From NCBI RefSeq assembly GCF_910592395.1, contig NC_088320.1, forward strand, positions 10,480,001 to 10,544,000: DNA of 64,000 nucleotides, in the 5' to 3' direction. The notes beneath the pieces are model-generated. The model searched no databases. It was not told the origin of the DNA and was given only the letters and a program-made list of their open reading frames with translations. Below, piece by piece: positions 21,066 to 31,971 of this stretch. Numbering within the stretch: the stretch's first letter is position 1; each line of letters starts with the position of its first letter. A program made the translations under genes and the position numbers. Source of the DNA: Lineus longissimus (Eukaryota; Nemertea; Pilidiophora; Heteronemertea; Lineidae).

Positions 21066-22490
21066 AAATTCACAGTCAACGTGATGAACCGGAGTTTTAC
21101 CCTGGGAATCACATGCCGCCAGGAAAATGTTGATCCCTGTTCAAAGTTATCGATGCAGCCCCAGAAGAGAATTTCTTCCCTAAGATCGCTCTCAAATTTT
21201 GATGGGGGACCCTGACTTCAAAGCCTTTGAAATGCTGGCAGCCATGATCCGGATGTATAGCCTTGCGACTGGGATACACAACTTAAAAGACATACATTTG
21301 CCCATGAATTTTTCCATAGTTTTGACATGCACAGCTTCCGACTCTAAAATGGTTTCCCGTAAGATCTTGAAATTCTCCCGTTTAGCCTCTGGGATGCTAA
21401 ACTGTCTCAAATCAGAGTGAATACAAAGGCCAAGGTGGATCATTGCTAAGACAGGGACCAGAGGGACTTATTCTGTTCTATGAAGAAACCCAAGAGGTCA
21501 AGGATGGCTGCATTGAAATAAATGGACCATCCGGTCTGATTCAATTTAGATGCAATGATGGATTTCAACGGGCCAAGGAATCTATCGTCGAGGTACTGAG
21601 TTGTAATCATTCCACGGAGACGCAGGAATGACGTAACCTGCATCCCAATGGTCTGGTAGATGTATGGCGATTCCGACCAGCCAAATGGCAGAACCGTGTA
21701 CCTTAGGTACCATCCAGCAAACTGTACCCCAAAATAGGTTCGCGAAGCTGGAGATAAGCGAACTTCAAGTAGGCTGATTTTTCGTCAGACGACGCCATAA
21801 AATCCCCTTGATCCAGTAGGGAAGGAAGGAGAGAGAGACCCTCAAGAGAGAACGGAATGTGGCGCATCCATAAGTTCAAAAACTGCTCATTATGGCAGAG
21901 CCTCTTTTTCCTTTTGCCATCAACCATCAGGAGAGGCATCACAAGATGAGGGGGGTCTACTTCTCCAACCTTTCCTACTAGCTCAAGCGAACCATTACGC
22001 AAACCTTCCTCTAGATGACTCACGATATCCTCTTTGTGTTGGGCACAATTTGGCGCGTTATGAAAGACCATTGCCGGGGGAAGCTTTGAGTCATAGAATT
22101 CCCCTTTGAAGTAACCCTTAAAAGGTTGAAAGAAATCCACTATTTCAACTTCGTTGAAAATCCACTTTTCCACCAACTTAGAATCTTTATCATTAACCTG
22201 ATCGAGCAGTATGGACCAGTTTTGCTTTTCTGTGTGTAGCTGCCCCGCTACGAACGAATTAGGGTATCTTAGGGAGAGTGAGTCAAGACAGTCTTGTCAG
22301 TTTTTACCTTTGACATCCCAAACTTTTAGTAACAGCACAGTGGGCGAAGAGAGAGAGGGCACCGAACCCCGACACTCGGTCCGCCTTGGTGACCTACGTT
22401 CGGAAGTAGCTTTTAGAGGATCGAATCCGGTGTTGAGTTCCCATCTGTCGGGTTGGACCCTCGACTGAAATTCAGAACCAGGAAAGGTCA
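21066..22490 (-). pseudogene. Reverse transcriptase-RNase H of the tyrosine-recombinase element, broken frames
   Basis: Leftward, pieces are found in successive frames. 22,176-21,703 holds the RT fingers (VDPPHLVMPLLMVDGKRKKRL, then MASSDEKSAYLKF at the first catalytic Asp). 21,643-21,446 holds the palm with YLDD (21,584-21,595). 21,443-21,192 holds the thumb/connection (HLGLCIHSDLRQFSIP, FMGKCMSFKLCIPVARLY), followed by an RNase H-like start (EEILFWGCI) that peters out by about 21,060. At least two frameshifts exist and RNase H looks shortened. The upstream frame reaches back to a possible splice acceptor (TTTCAG) near 22,465. Confidence 0.8.
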
Positions 22491-22750
22491 CCAAAGCGAG
22501 TGCCAGGGTCCGACCTCTCTCTCCCGCTCACCGGGGTTCAGTGTGACCCCATAGAACAGGAAAAAGAAATCCAACCGAAACACTACCTTAAAGTTTACTG
22601 AAAATTTACCCAACTGAGGCACAGTGGTATCAAGACATTAGGCACTATATAGTTTTACTTGAAGTGATGACGTTTGAAGTCAACAACCAGAGGCGCTTAC
22701 TACAAAATTTGTTTCAACATTACTTCTTCTTTTGACAGAATTGAAACCAA

Positions 22751-24491
22751 TTATTTATGCTCAGATTTGACTTTCGATTGGAGATTTAGGGGGCAAGAGG
22801 CCAGAAAATGCTCAGATGACCTACAGAGGTAACACAGCCTAGAGAATCCCCTGCCCCTGCCCCTGCCACGACCTCTAAAGGATGAACCACCATTATTTTG
22901 AAGCAACAAAGGTATAAGTTGCATAAGAACGTCACTGCTTTCTTTTGGCTTGTCCTTACTATTCTTGGGATCGTTATCCTTATCAATATCTTTGTCTTGA
23001 GGCTTCTCCTTGGCATCTTTCTGGCCCTTTTTTAACAGACTTCTTCCAGGCGTCAACTGCAGATTGGGCTTTCTTAGCACCCTCAGTACCCAAAAGCCGT
23101 GTTACAAGCCCATGTAAGTTACCAGATTTATCGTTCTCCCTACTGACCTTCAGAGCCATCTTGTATAGCTCCTTGTCAGTATGATCAGAGGCTACAGCCG
23201 TGTCATAAAGGCTTTCGAGGGAGGCTAGGAGGACGCCATTTGGGGTTGTGGTCCGCAAAGCCAAGGTTCTCACCTGAGAGAGGGCTGTTTGGACTGATGT
23301 GCCTTCTTGCGTCTGTCTTATGCGCTTGACCTCCCCTTCTCTAGGAGTTTTAGACGTACTGCTGGATCCTCATTATCAGCGTGAGGAGCCGGGACATTGT
23401 TATTGTCAGCTCCCTGCTCCACGTTGGGGGGTGCCCCTGCAGCGGCTTCTGGGGCTTTCTAAAGGAACGAGAGAAAGATCAGTTACTAATGATGTTTTGT
23501 ATTGACATTACATTATAAGTAGGAATCCTGCTCGGGGCCCTGCCCGACATGTCGTTCATAGATTGGGAGAATAATATATCCCCAGGAAAAGGTGTTTTAC
23601 CACGGCATATATTACCATAAATCTGGCTTTTTTTTTTTTTTTTTTTTTTTCTTCCCCGCTGCTTGGAGCTGACCTCATTATGCCTTAGTGAACGTGACAG
23701 CAAATTTATACTCCCCGGGGAAAGAGTGCATGAAGATTCGGTTGGGACATCATTGGAATAACGAGCAAATTTGCAGTTATAGGGAATCCCCTCTCAACTA
23801 TGCAAAAATATAACCCGAAAATCAAACGTCTGAGCAGGAAAACGTTGCTTACCCTCTTCTGGCCTTTCTCCTTAGCCTGACATGCCTGAAGGGTTTGGCC
23901 CGCAGGGGCTCCTGTCAGGTTTGCCTGTAGCACTGCATGGTGGACTGTTAGGCTTCGGTTGCAAATGCTGTCATCCATCTGTGCCATGCCCAGGACCGCC
24001 TGCAAATCAATTTACTGAATCGTTTAAATTTTAAGAAACATAGAATCAGAAGTCCGGCTAGATACCCCGTGGAGGTATATTCTACATGGTAGTCTAGAGA
24101 CACATTATATGCTATGCTGGAGACCTACTCATAAACTTTTATTCTAGTAAAAGTTGCGCTTTAAAGGCCGTGGGCAGAATACCTACAGGTGGGGGGATGA
24201 CCCATGCCCGAGCTGTCCTCCACTTACTAGAAACCGGCAAGCACAACTTACCGTAATGTCATACCCAGTAAGCTTTTTGAATTCACTGCCCAGGTCGTCG
24301 AAAGAATACGATGTAAGAGGGTATCTTCTTGACAGACTGGCGAAATTCTCTGGATCCACCTCGTCCGGATGAACTAAGCGCGCGGCGACCGGGAACATGT
24401 CTCTGCCACGTAGGGAGTGTCCCTCCTTCAACCATACCGCCGGTGTAGAGGGGTGGGCCGAAGCAGTACGATCCGAGCCTGAGGACTGCAT
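22751..24491 (-). pseudogene. Gag gene of the tyrosine-recombinase element with two putative introns
   Basis: Three leftward coding blocks join in phase: exon 1 at 24,491-24,252 (80 codons, from ATG), exon 2 at 23,999-23,853 (49 codons), exon 3 from 23,458. Donors are G|GTAAGT and G|GTAAGC; acceptors are TTTGCAG and CCTTTAG. Introns are 252 and 394 bp, both phase 0. Exon 3 carries frameshifts near 23,335 and 23,040, then a DK-rich segment, RG repeats and one CCHC knuckle (CYLCRSSEHFLASC) before the stop at 22,751. The assignment as Gag rests on the knuckle and on its place upstream of RT. Splicing is predicted, not shown. Confidence 0.65.
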
Positions 24492-25709
24492 CTCGCGGAA
24501 TGAACCCCAGAGTGAAAATGAGCTATGAATGTGAGGGCCTCCAAGTTGTATAAATTACCTCGTGTTTGGGTCACGTGATACATTCATGTAATTTCGGACA
24601 AGCATCGGAACCATTTAGTGCTGGCGGGTATTGTCTGGCCCTGGGCCTTTGTCATTTTGGCTGATCAATTCTATTAAGCTTTTCACACCTGACATGCCTG
24701 AGGCAAGCTTGATTACAACATGGTTACACGATGAATTGTTGGCACATGCCGACTGAATAAAAGTACTCTGTCCATTACTGGTCATTTGAACAATCGATAA
24801 CGATCTACCCGAAGGATTAATTGGGCGCTTATTCAATCTCCACTAGTGGAACAATGTAACGCATAGCAAGGCCATCGTCTGGATTTTGCAAGCCCAAGCG
24901 TTGTCCCCCCGTACTACCATGGACCTATATGGTACTCCTCACAGGAAGAAAAACCGCGTAAATGCTGCTCGAGATAACCCTGGCACACTGCCCATGGTGA
25001 ATTCAACCATGGACCTATTATAGGTCCATGATTCAACATACGATATATAGACTTCTCTAAGAGTCAGATCGAGTCTCACACTCAAAGTCTATCGTTCGCC
25101 GTAGTAACTGACATAAAACTTTGTCTTAAATGAATCTGTCACGAACGGCCTAATAGACCACACAGAAAAGTCTCTCCTACGACTAAGTCAGCTGCTGCCG
25201 CAAGATTACCAACTAAATTCCCAGTCATATATCAAGGGATAAGCTCGAGCACAAAGTCAGGTCTCACACAGTTTATAATCTTCAGAAGCAGAAAACTGCC
25301 CTAAGATTACCCAGAGCACATAGCAGGATCTCACAGCCTATCTTTAGAAGCAGAAACAGTGCCCTAAGATTACTGTCTAGCTTCCTTCCCCAGACACATA
25401 GCAGGGGGACGACCTAGAGCACATAGCAAGGTCTCACAGCCTATCTACAGAAGCAGGAACTGCCCTCAGATTACTGTCTAGTTTCCTCCCCCAGACACAT
25501 AGCAGGGGAATGACCCAGAGCACGTAGCAAGGTCTAAGCCTACGGTCTATCTCGAAAACAAATGTCTTGAGATTACCGTCGTCTAAATGCGGGTAAAACC
25601 ACGGAATCGGTATATACTCACCCAAAGGTATAGGCCTACTACCCCAACGCCATGTAGGGACTGTGAAGCTGATGTACGATCGGAGAACCGATCGTGACCT
25701 GTACGGGCG
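24492..25709 (-). other. 5' leader of the tyrosine-recombinase element, with 110-120 bp tandem repeats
   Basis: No coding block is visible. Between about 25,250 and 25,560, three diverged copies of a 110-120 bp unit are present (AGCACATAGCAAGGTCTCACAG ... CCCCAGACACATAGCAGGGG). GGACCTATNATAGGTCC-like sequence near 24,920-25,030 occurs twice. Promoter position cannot be told by eye. Confidence 0.5.
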
Positions 25710-25775
25710 GTGTTCCAAACAATAATGACATTGCCGCTCAGCTCACGTGCACATGACGTCACCCCACTTTGGAAA
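25710..25775 (-). repeat. Repeat A1, outer 5' end of the tyrosine-recombinase element
   Basis: The 66 bp match A2 (19,668-19,733), in the same orientation. Beyond 25,775 (CCTTTGCTGGCAG) similarity stops, marking the element edge. Confidence 0.85.
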
Positions 25776-25843
25776 CCTTTGCTGGCAGATTGCTGTAACT
25801 TAGAGTGACACATTTGGGGATTGACTTTTCACTTGAGGCCTTC

Positions 25844-27169
25844 AATAGCTTTGTTTTACTATTTCACTGTTTGAATATTTTATTCTAATAACGGTTAAAG
25901 AAAATTGACAGTGGCAACCCAATCAACAATTTGGGCAAGTTGTTACTTGATGCATACCCTTCATCTGATCGTCTTGCGGTTCATCCAAAAATCTTCGGTT
26001 GCAATTGCGGACAAGGTTTGTGGCATCTGTAATGATAAATTGGAACAAATGCATAATGCACGATTACAGCAATATTAGTGTTTTCAGTCATGAAATTACT
26101 GCCTAAATATGATGTTGAAATACATCATTTTTTGCCATGAATTACGTTTCCTTCATAAATTGATGGACTTTATTCCTTTTATTTCATACAAGTTTGCCAT
26201 TCTTACGACTAGTTATAACAAGAATTTATGCAATTTTGGGAATTAGGGAGTTGAGATTGGTGTTGGGGAAGGGTTAGGGTTTGGGTTAGTGCTAGGAGGA
26301 AGGGTTAGGGTCTGGGTTAGGTTTAGTGAATATGACTGTCGGTCAGAATAGCCGGTAGATTGTATGTAAAATCCAATGGAACCATCATAACAACAGCTGC
26401 GGCCTTGTACTTATTTAAACAATGTGAGCTAGTTCATTTCTCAAAACTCGTGATCAACCCTTAACTAGCAACCAATGAGATGGCATCACCGCTTCAAATA
26501 TGGCCTCCTGATTTAGTGACCCGATTGTACTCTCCAGTTCTTTTGCGCAAAAGCATGAATTGGAAAGTAAAAATCTAATACTATATTATACATACCTACA
26601 TGTAACCCTTCACCTTGAAAACCATACAAGCGAGAATCTTTCGTTGCAATTGCGGACAAGGTATGCGTCATCTGTAATGATAAATTGGCACAAATTCATA
26701 GTTTCAAATTCCTTAAGTTGAGAGCATTTTTTCATTTTTGGCTCAAGTGACCTATAGTAGAATAGCTGTCCTGAGGGGCACAAATTGACTAAAATTTTGT
26801 GAACTTCATTTATTTTTCATTTCAAGCATTTTTACATATTTCTTGGGTTCTATTATGAATGATCGGGGTTGTTGACTTGACCAACCTCTCAAGGTCACAG
26901 GCCGACAGGGTTCAAATTTTATTATTTCACCAATTGGTCGTATGTTTTGTCATTGTTCAATTGAGATGGTTCTTATTTGGTTGAATGATGAATCTAAGTC
27001 CCTCTGTGTGTACGCCAAATTTCGGCAAGATCAAAATTCAAATATGGCACTAATCACTTAAATTTCATATTTTGTATATACCGAAGGGTGTTTTTCAATT
27101 CCACTTCCACATACCGACAGCAAATTGATGCTGGGCAGTTCATGTTTTGGTGGTATGATGGGTCATAGG
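25844..27169 (+). repeat. 1.3 kb dispersed repeat, uninterrupted copy
   Basis: It runs from TTCAATAGCTTTG to GATGGGTCATAG and is near-identical to 49,532-49,822 plus 51,874-52,903. Inside are two diverged copies of TTGCAATTGCGGACAAGG (25,998 and 26,645) and a degenerate TTAGGG-rich stretch (26,244-26,330). Its right half (26,870-27,050) resembles the 302-bp module of helentron-like family B. No protein is encoded. This copy preserves the empty site for the family A element at 49,823. Confidence 0.85.
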
Positions 27170-27720
27170 CCTAGTGCCTTAAAATGATTCTTGGAAGTAG
27201 ATTCTTTCTCTGCCTTTGAAAAATACAAGGGGAAAATACAAAGACAAGTTACCCTCTTCAAAAATCCATTGGGCCTACAAAAATAAAACATGAATAACGT
27301 CAAGATTCCTTTAGACAGAAGGTGATACCCACCTTGTAGAAGATTTGTGCTAAACACAAGTTATTTCGCTATTTCAGTCTTGAAATAAGTCAAAATTCGA
27401 GCAAAAACCATGTGCACCTTGCTGCAATGAATGTTCAGCCTGCACTACAGGCGAAGCATAGCAAGCATTGGAAGGCAGAAAATGTGACAGGTAGTGGTTT
27501 TATGTAACACTCCCACACATTCTTTTGAGGTTGGCTATGTCTTTTGTCGCTCCAAACAATCAAACAAAGGTGTCAGATGGCCAAGGCTAATCCAAGTTGG
27601 TAATGTGATTGGCCATAAGGAATAAATATTTGGGTGGGACTGATTTGGAAATAGCAAAGGGCTAGTTGTGTTGTTGAATATTTTTTCATATATAATTTTT
27701 TTTTGCTTAAACAAACAATA
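27170..27720. other. Unassigned spacer
   Basis: AT-rich sequence with no frame above 65 codons and no recognised motif. Confidence 0.5.
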
Positions 27721-28760
27721 ATGAAATGGCCAGGGCCATTGTGCTCACCTCATGTGGAGGAAAGATGGATAAAGAGCATGGTCTTGTGTCATGTAGTGTT
27801 AGGTTTGATGTAGGTCCAAGCAATTACAATTTCCCCAAAATGGCCAATTTACAGTACATTCGACCTCTGTGACCTTGAAAAGTAGGTCAAATCAAAGAAG
27901 ACCCGGGTGACACATTGAATGGTTGTTAGAATTAGATGTACCTATGATATAAAATTGGTGCCAATCGGGCAAGTCATTACTAGGAATAATGGCATTTTGA
28001 AGAATTTAGGATTTGGCCCCCTCCCTGGAGGCCAAACGGCAAATCAGATCGCACCAAACTTCGGTACCTGAGATCACCTGACCAAGGGGTACATGTGTAC
28101 TTAATTTGTGATCAATAGTCATTGCAGTAAGGAAACGTGCCATAGTTTACGGCCCGACGGCGAATTTACGCCATTTGACCTCTGTGACCTTGACAAGAAG
28201 GTCAAATTAAAAACCTGTGTGACATATACTGTATGGTGGTTAGATGTACCCATGATATCAAATTGGTGGCAATCGGGCAAGAAGTTAAGGAATAATCACA
28301 TTTTTAAGGTTTTTGGATTTTGCCCCCTGGTGGTCAAGTGGTGAATCATATTGGACCAAACTTCGGTCCCTGAGATCACCTGACTAAGGGGTAAATGTGT
28401 ACCAAATTTGGTATCAATAGTCATTGCAGTTTAGAAACGTGCCATCGTTACATCCTAACGGCCAATTTACACCATTTGACCTCTGTGACCTTGAAAAGGA
28501 GGTCAAATCAAAAACCCGGAGGATATATGATGCACCTTTGCTAGAAGTACCTACCATATTTTTTTCAAAATTTCCCGACTACTATTAAGGGAGATATTGC
28601 ATATTTTCACTTTTAACGTTTGGCCCCCTGGTGGCCAAACCATGAAACGAATCGGACCGAAACTTGGTCTCCCAGGTGTCATTACATAAGGGTACATGTG
28701 TACCAAGTTTCAACTCAATAGCTCTAACAGTTACGAAACGTGCCCTGCTAACGGACGACG

Positions 28761-28834
<74 letters not shown>

Positions 28835-28886
28835 ACGACGGACGCCACGGTATGGGATAAGCTCACCTCTGCTAAGAGGTGAGCTA
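27721..28886 (+). mobile_element. Helentron-like family B, copy 1 (both ends present)
   Basis: The 5' end ATGAAATGGCCAGGGCCATT contains a hairpin (AATGGCC/GGCCATT) followed by GTGCTCACCT. The 3' end is a hairpin at 28,860-28,885 whose arms are AGCTCACCTC and GAGGTGAGCT. GCTCACCT is therefore a subterminal inverted repeat. An (ACG)n tract (28,751-28,845) precedes the 3' hairpin. The body is three tandem modules with period 302-304 bp (landmark GACCTCTGTGACCTTG at 27,864, 28,168 and 28,470). Non-coding. Such design (sub-terminal repeats, microsatellite, tandem core) matches helentron-associated/pearl-like elements as I know them. Confidence 0.7.
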
Positions 28887-29329
28887 AAAACCAAAAGGAA
28901 AAATGGTGCAAACCTGAATGATACTAGACATTCATTCACACTTTTCATTGAACAATTTATTTTTTAAAAAGAATTCAGTGAAAAATTAGCAGTACTACTC
29001 AGTACTTGATGTGGTTGGTTTGATTTGTGTGTTTAATACAAAAAGATACAGCTTTTATTCCATTAAAGATGCTCTTGGGGATTAATATCTTGGATCAAAA
29101 GATTTCATGAACAATTTAGAATAGCAAATCCAAACAAAAATAGAATACATGTTTGCAGACTTTTCACTTGATTTTCTTGATTGGGGGTAAAATTATGACC
29201 ATGAGAAATTTATGAACATTCAGGGGGGGGCAATGCAAAATGATATCCGGTCAGAGATAAAATCAATGGTTCTTAAAAACGAGACAGAAATGAGTGACAA
29301 CATGTTATTTATTTCAGTCAAATATCAAG
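28887..29329. other. Unassigned spacer
   Basis: AT-rich, with a G8 run at 29,223-29,230. No coding or structural signal seen. Confidence 0.5.
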
Positions 29330-30770
29330 TTAATGTGATCATCTCAGGGATGAATTAATATTGGAGATAAACCAGAGTTCACATTGAATAGTTTAACTCT
29401 AGCATGAATCCATGATTGCTCTGATTACTGAAATAATTTGCGATCACATTGAATGGTTTATTTCCAGCTTGAATCCATAGATCCATCCCTCAGATGACCA
29501 CATAACTTGAGTTCCCATTGAATGACTTATCACCAGTATGAATCCACATCCCTCAGATGACCACATTAACTTGAGCTCCCATTGAATGGTTCACAATCAG
29601 TATGAATCCACATCCCTCAGACAACCACATTAACTTTAGTTCCCATTGAATGGTTCATCACCAGTGTGAATCCACATCCCTCAGACAACCACATCAACTT
29701 TAGTTCCCATTGAATGGTTCATCACCAAATATGAATCCACATCCCTCAGACGACCACATTAACTTTAGTTCCCATTGAATGGTTCATCACCAGTATGAAT
29801 CCACATCCCTCACACAACCACATTAACTTTAGTTCCCATTGAATGGTTCATCACCAGTATGAATCCACATCCCTCAGATGACCACATTAATTTGAGTTCC
29901 CATTGAATGGTTCATAATCAGTATGAATCCACATCCCTCAGACGACCACATTAACTTTAGTTCCCATTGAATGGTTCATCACCAGTATGAATCCACATCC
30001 CTCAGACAACCACATTAACTTGAGTTCCCATTGAATGACTTATCACCAGTATGAATCCACATCCCTCAGACGACCACATTAACTTTAGTTCCCATTGAAT
30101 GGTTCATCATCAGTATGAATCCACATCCCTCAGACAACCACATTAACTTTAGTTCCCATTGAATGGTTCATGACCAGTATGAATCCACATCCCTCAGATG
30201 ACCACATTAATTTGAGTTCCTATTGAATGGTTCATCATCAGTATGAATCGACATCCCTCAGACGACCACATTAACTTTTGTTCCCATTGAATGGTTCATC
30301 ATCAGTATGAATCCACATCCCTCAGACAACCACATTAACTTTAGTTCCCATTGAATGGTTCATGACCAGTATGAATCCACATCCCTCAGATGACCACATT
30401 AATTTGAGTTCCTATTGAATGGTTCATCATCAGTATGAATCGACATCCCTCAGACGACCACATTAACTTAAGTTCCCATTGAATGGTTCATCACCAGTAT
30501 GAATCGACATCCCTCAGACGACCACATTAACTTTAGTTCCCATTGAATGGTTCATCACCAGTAAGAATCCACATCCCTCAGATGACCACATTAACTTGAG
30601 TTACCATTGAATGGTTCATAATCAGTATGAATCCACATCCCTCAGATGACCACATTAACTTGAGTTCCCATTGCATTGAATTGTTTATCACCAGTATGAA
30701 TCCTTATCTCACATGATGATCACATTAACTTGAGTTCACATTGAATGGTTTATCACTGAGTATGGGCGGT
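29330..30770. repeat. 64-bp minisatellite, about 20 units
   Basis: The unit is CAGTATGAATCCACATCCCT ... GAATGGTTCATCAC, repeated about 20 times with mostly CAGAYGACCAC/CAGACAACCAC variation. Units at 30,110-30,300 and 30,302-30,490 share private variants (GTTCATGACC, TTCCTATTG, GAATCGACATCC), showing a 192-bp higher-order repeat of three units. On the minus strand each unit contains a sequence reading IHTGDEPF, like the linker of C2H2 zinc fingers. Stray related units occur at 38,170-38,440. Confidence 0.9.
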
Positions 30771-31189
30771 CATCCTAAACAGTGTCCACCAGCGTTTTAC
30801 TGGCGCCCACCAGCGTCCACCAGGTTTAAAGTCAGGTATAAAATCATCAAAATAAAATTTAGTAGCCACAAACGAAATAAGCACAACGTAAAAAACACAT
30901 TTTCTGAAAATTTCATGACATTTGGGTGTAATTTGTTCTCCGAAGTTGATGTTAGGCTGCTTGTAGGGGGATTTGTGCTCAGGTATCATGCTGGAGCATT
31001 TTTTACATGCGAGATGGGTCATACTCATAGCAGATGTTGATGCTAAAAGATGAATTGGAACTTAGCCAGGTGAACCATGGGGATGAAGAATATCCTGGGG
31101 ACAAAGCTGACCCATGTTACAACAGGAGTAGCAGGTCACGACAGCTTTTAGACTTGTGACCCGTGCTACGACAAGAACAAAAGTTTAAA
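30771..31189. other. Unassigned spacer
   Basis: Overlapping 90-100 codon frames exist on both strands (30,741-31,040), without any motif. I treat them as chance. Confidence 0.5.
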
Positions 31190-31971
31190 TCAATTAGGAG
31201 CTCATAAATCTCATGGCCGAATCAGTCCTGGCTGCTCCATCGTGTTGACAACATAATGAGAGAGATGAGGCAGTCACAGCCAGGCCAAATCAGTCCTGGC
31301 TGCTCCACCGTGTTGACAATATGGTGAGAGAGATGAGACGGTCACAGCCAGTCCAAATCAGTCTTTGTAGCTTCACCGTGTTGGCAACATGATGAGAGAG
31401 ACGAGACAGTCAGTAGTCACAGCCAGGCCACATCAGTCTTGTTGGCTGCTCTGCCAAGTTGTCAACATGGTGAGAGAGATGGGACAGTCACACCCAGGCT
31501 GAATCAGTCCTGGCTGCTCCACCGTGTTGACAATATGGTGAGAGAGATGAGACGGTCACAGCCAGTCCAAATCAGTCTTTGTAGCTTCACCGTGTTGGCA
31601 ACATGATGAGAGAGATGAGACAGTCACAGCCAGGCCACATCAGTCTTGTTGGCTGCTCTACCAAGTTGTCAACATGGTGAGAGAGATGAGACAGTCACAG
31701 CCAGGATGGATCAGTCCTGGCAGCTCCATCGCCGTGTTGACAGCATGATGAGAGAGATGAGACAGTCAGGCCACATCAGTCTTGGGTGCTTTGTCAAGTT
31801 GTCAACATGGTGAGACTGAGAGATACGAGACGGTCACAGCCAGGCCCAAACAGTCCTGGCTGCTCAACCGTGTTGACAACATGATGAGAGAGATGAGAGT
31901 GAGACAGTCACAACCAGGCCACATCAGTCCTGGCTGCTCTGCCAAGTTGTCAACATATGGTGAGACTGAGA
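31190..31971 (+). repeat. 68-bp minisatellite, about 11 units
   Basis: The unit is close to CAGTCCTGGCTGCTCCACCG ... AGAGAGATGAGACAGTCACAGCCAGGCCACAT. Units alternate between at least two subtypes, giving partial 136-bp and longer periods. The array is cut by a MITE at 31,971; the residual last unit continues at 32,732. Confidence 0.88.

Larger units (their letters stand above)
19452..25775 (-). mobile_element. Ngaro/DIRS-like tyrosine-recombinase retrotransposon, rearranged
   Basis: Gag, RT-RNase H and recombinase genes lie in that order on the minus strand. Instead of LTRs there are split direct repeats: A1 at 25,710-25,775 equals A2 at 19,668-19,733 (66 bp, identical by eye). B1 at 20,464-20,525 matches B2 at 19,452-19,513 (62 bp, identical), but B1 is in opposite orientation. 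A...B-A-B order is the Ngaro/PAT plan. The recombinase C-terminus and B1 are inverted relative to the rest. Stops and frameshifts make the copy inactive. Family assignment within tyrosine-recombinase elements is by architecture, not alignment. Confidence 0.85.

Noticed and set aside
22177-22750. Additional gene on the plus strand at 22,211-22,468
   Set aside because: Antisense frame opposite the gag-RT interval of the Ngaro-like element; no motif.
26244-26330. True interstitial telomere
   Set aside because: Repeats are degenerate, short, and duplicated as part of a dispersed repeat.
28585-28911. Frames rich in poly-Arg or poly-Ser across the (ACG)n tract
   Set aside because: They are translation of a trinucleotide microsatellite on both strands within a non-coding family B element.
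29330-30770. CRISPR-like array
   Set aside because: Units are contiguous 64-bp repeats without unique spacers, in eukaryotic DNA.
30741-31040. Host gene from the 99/91-codon overlapping frames
   Set aside because: Open on both strands, no motif, no splice or promoter context.
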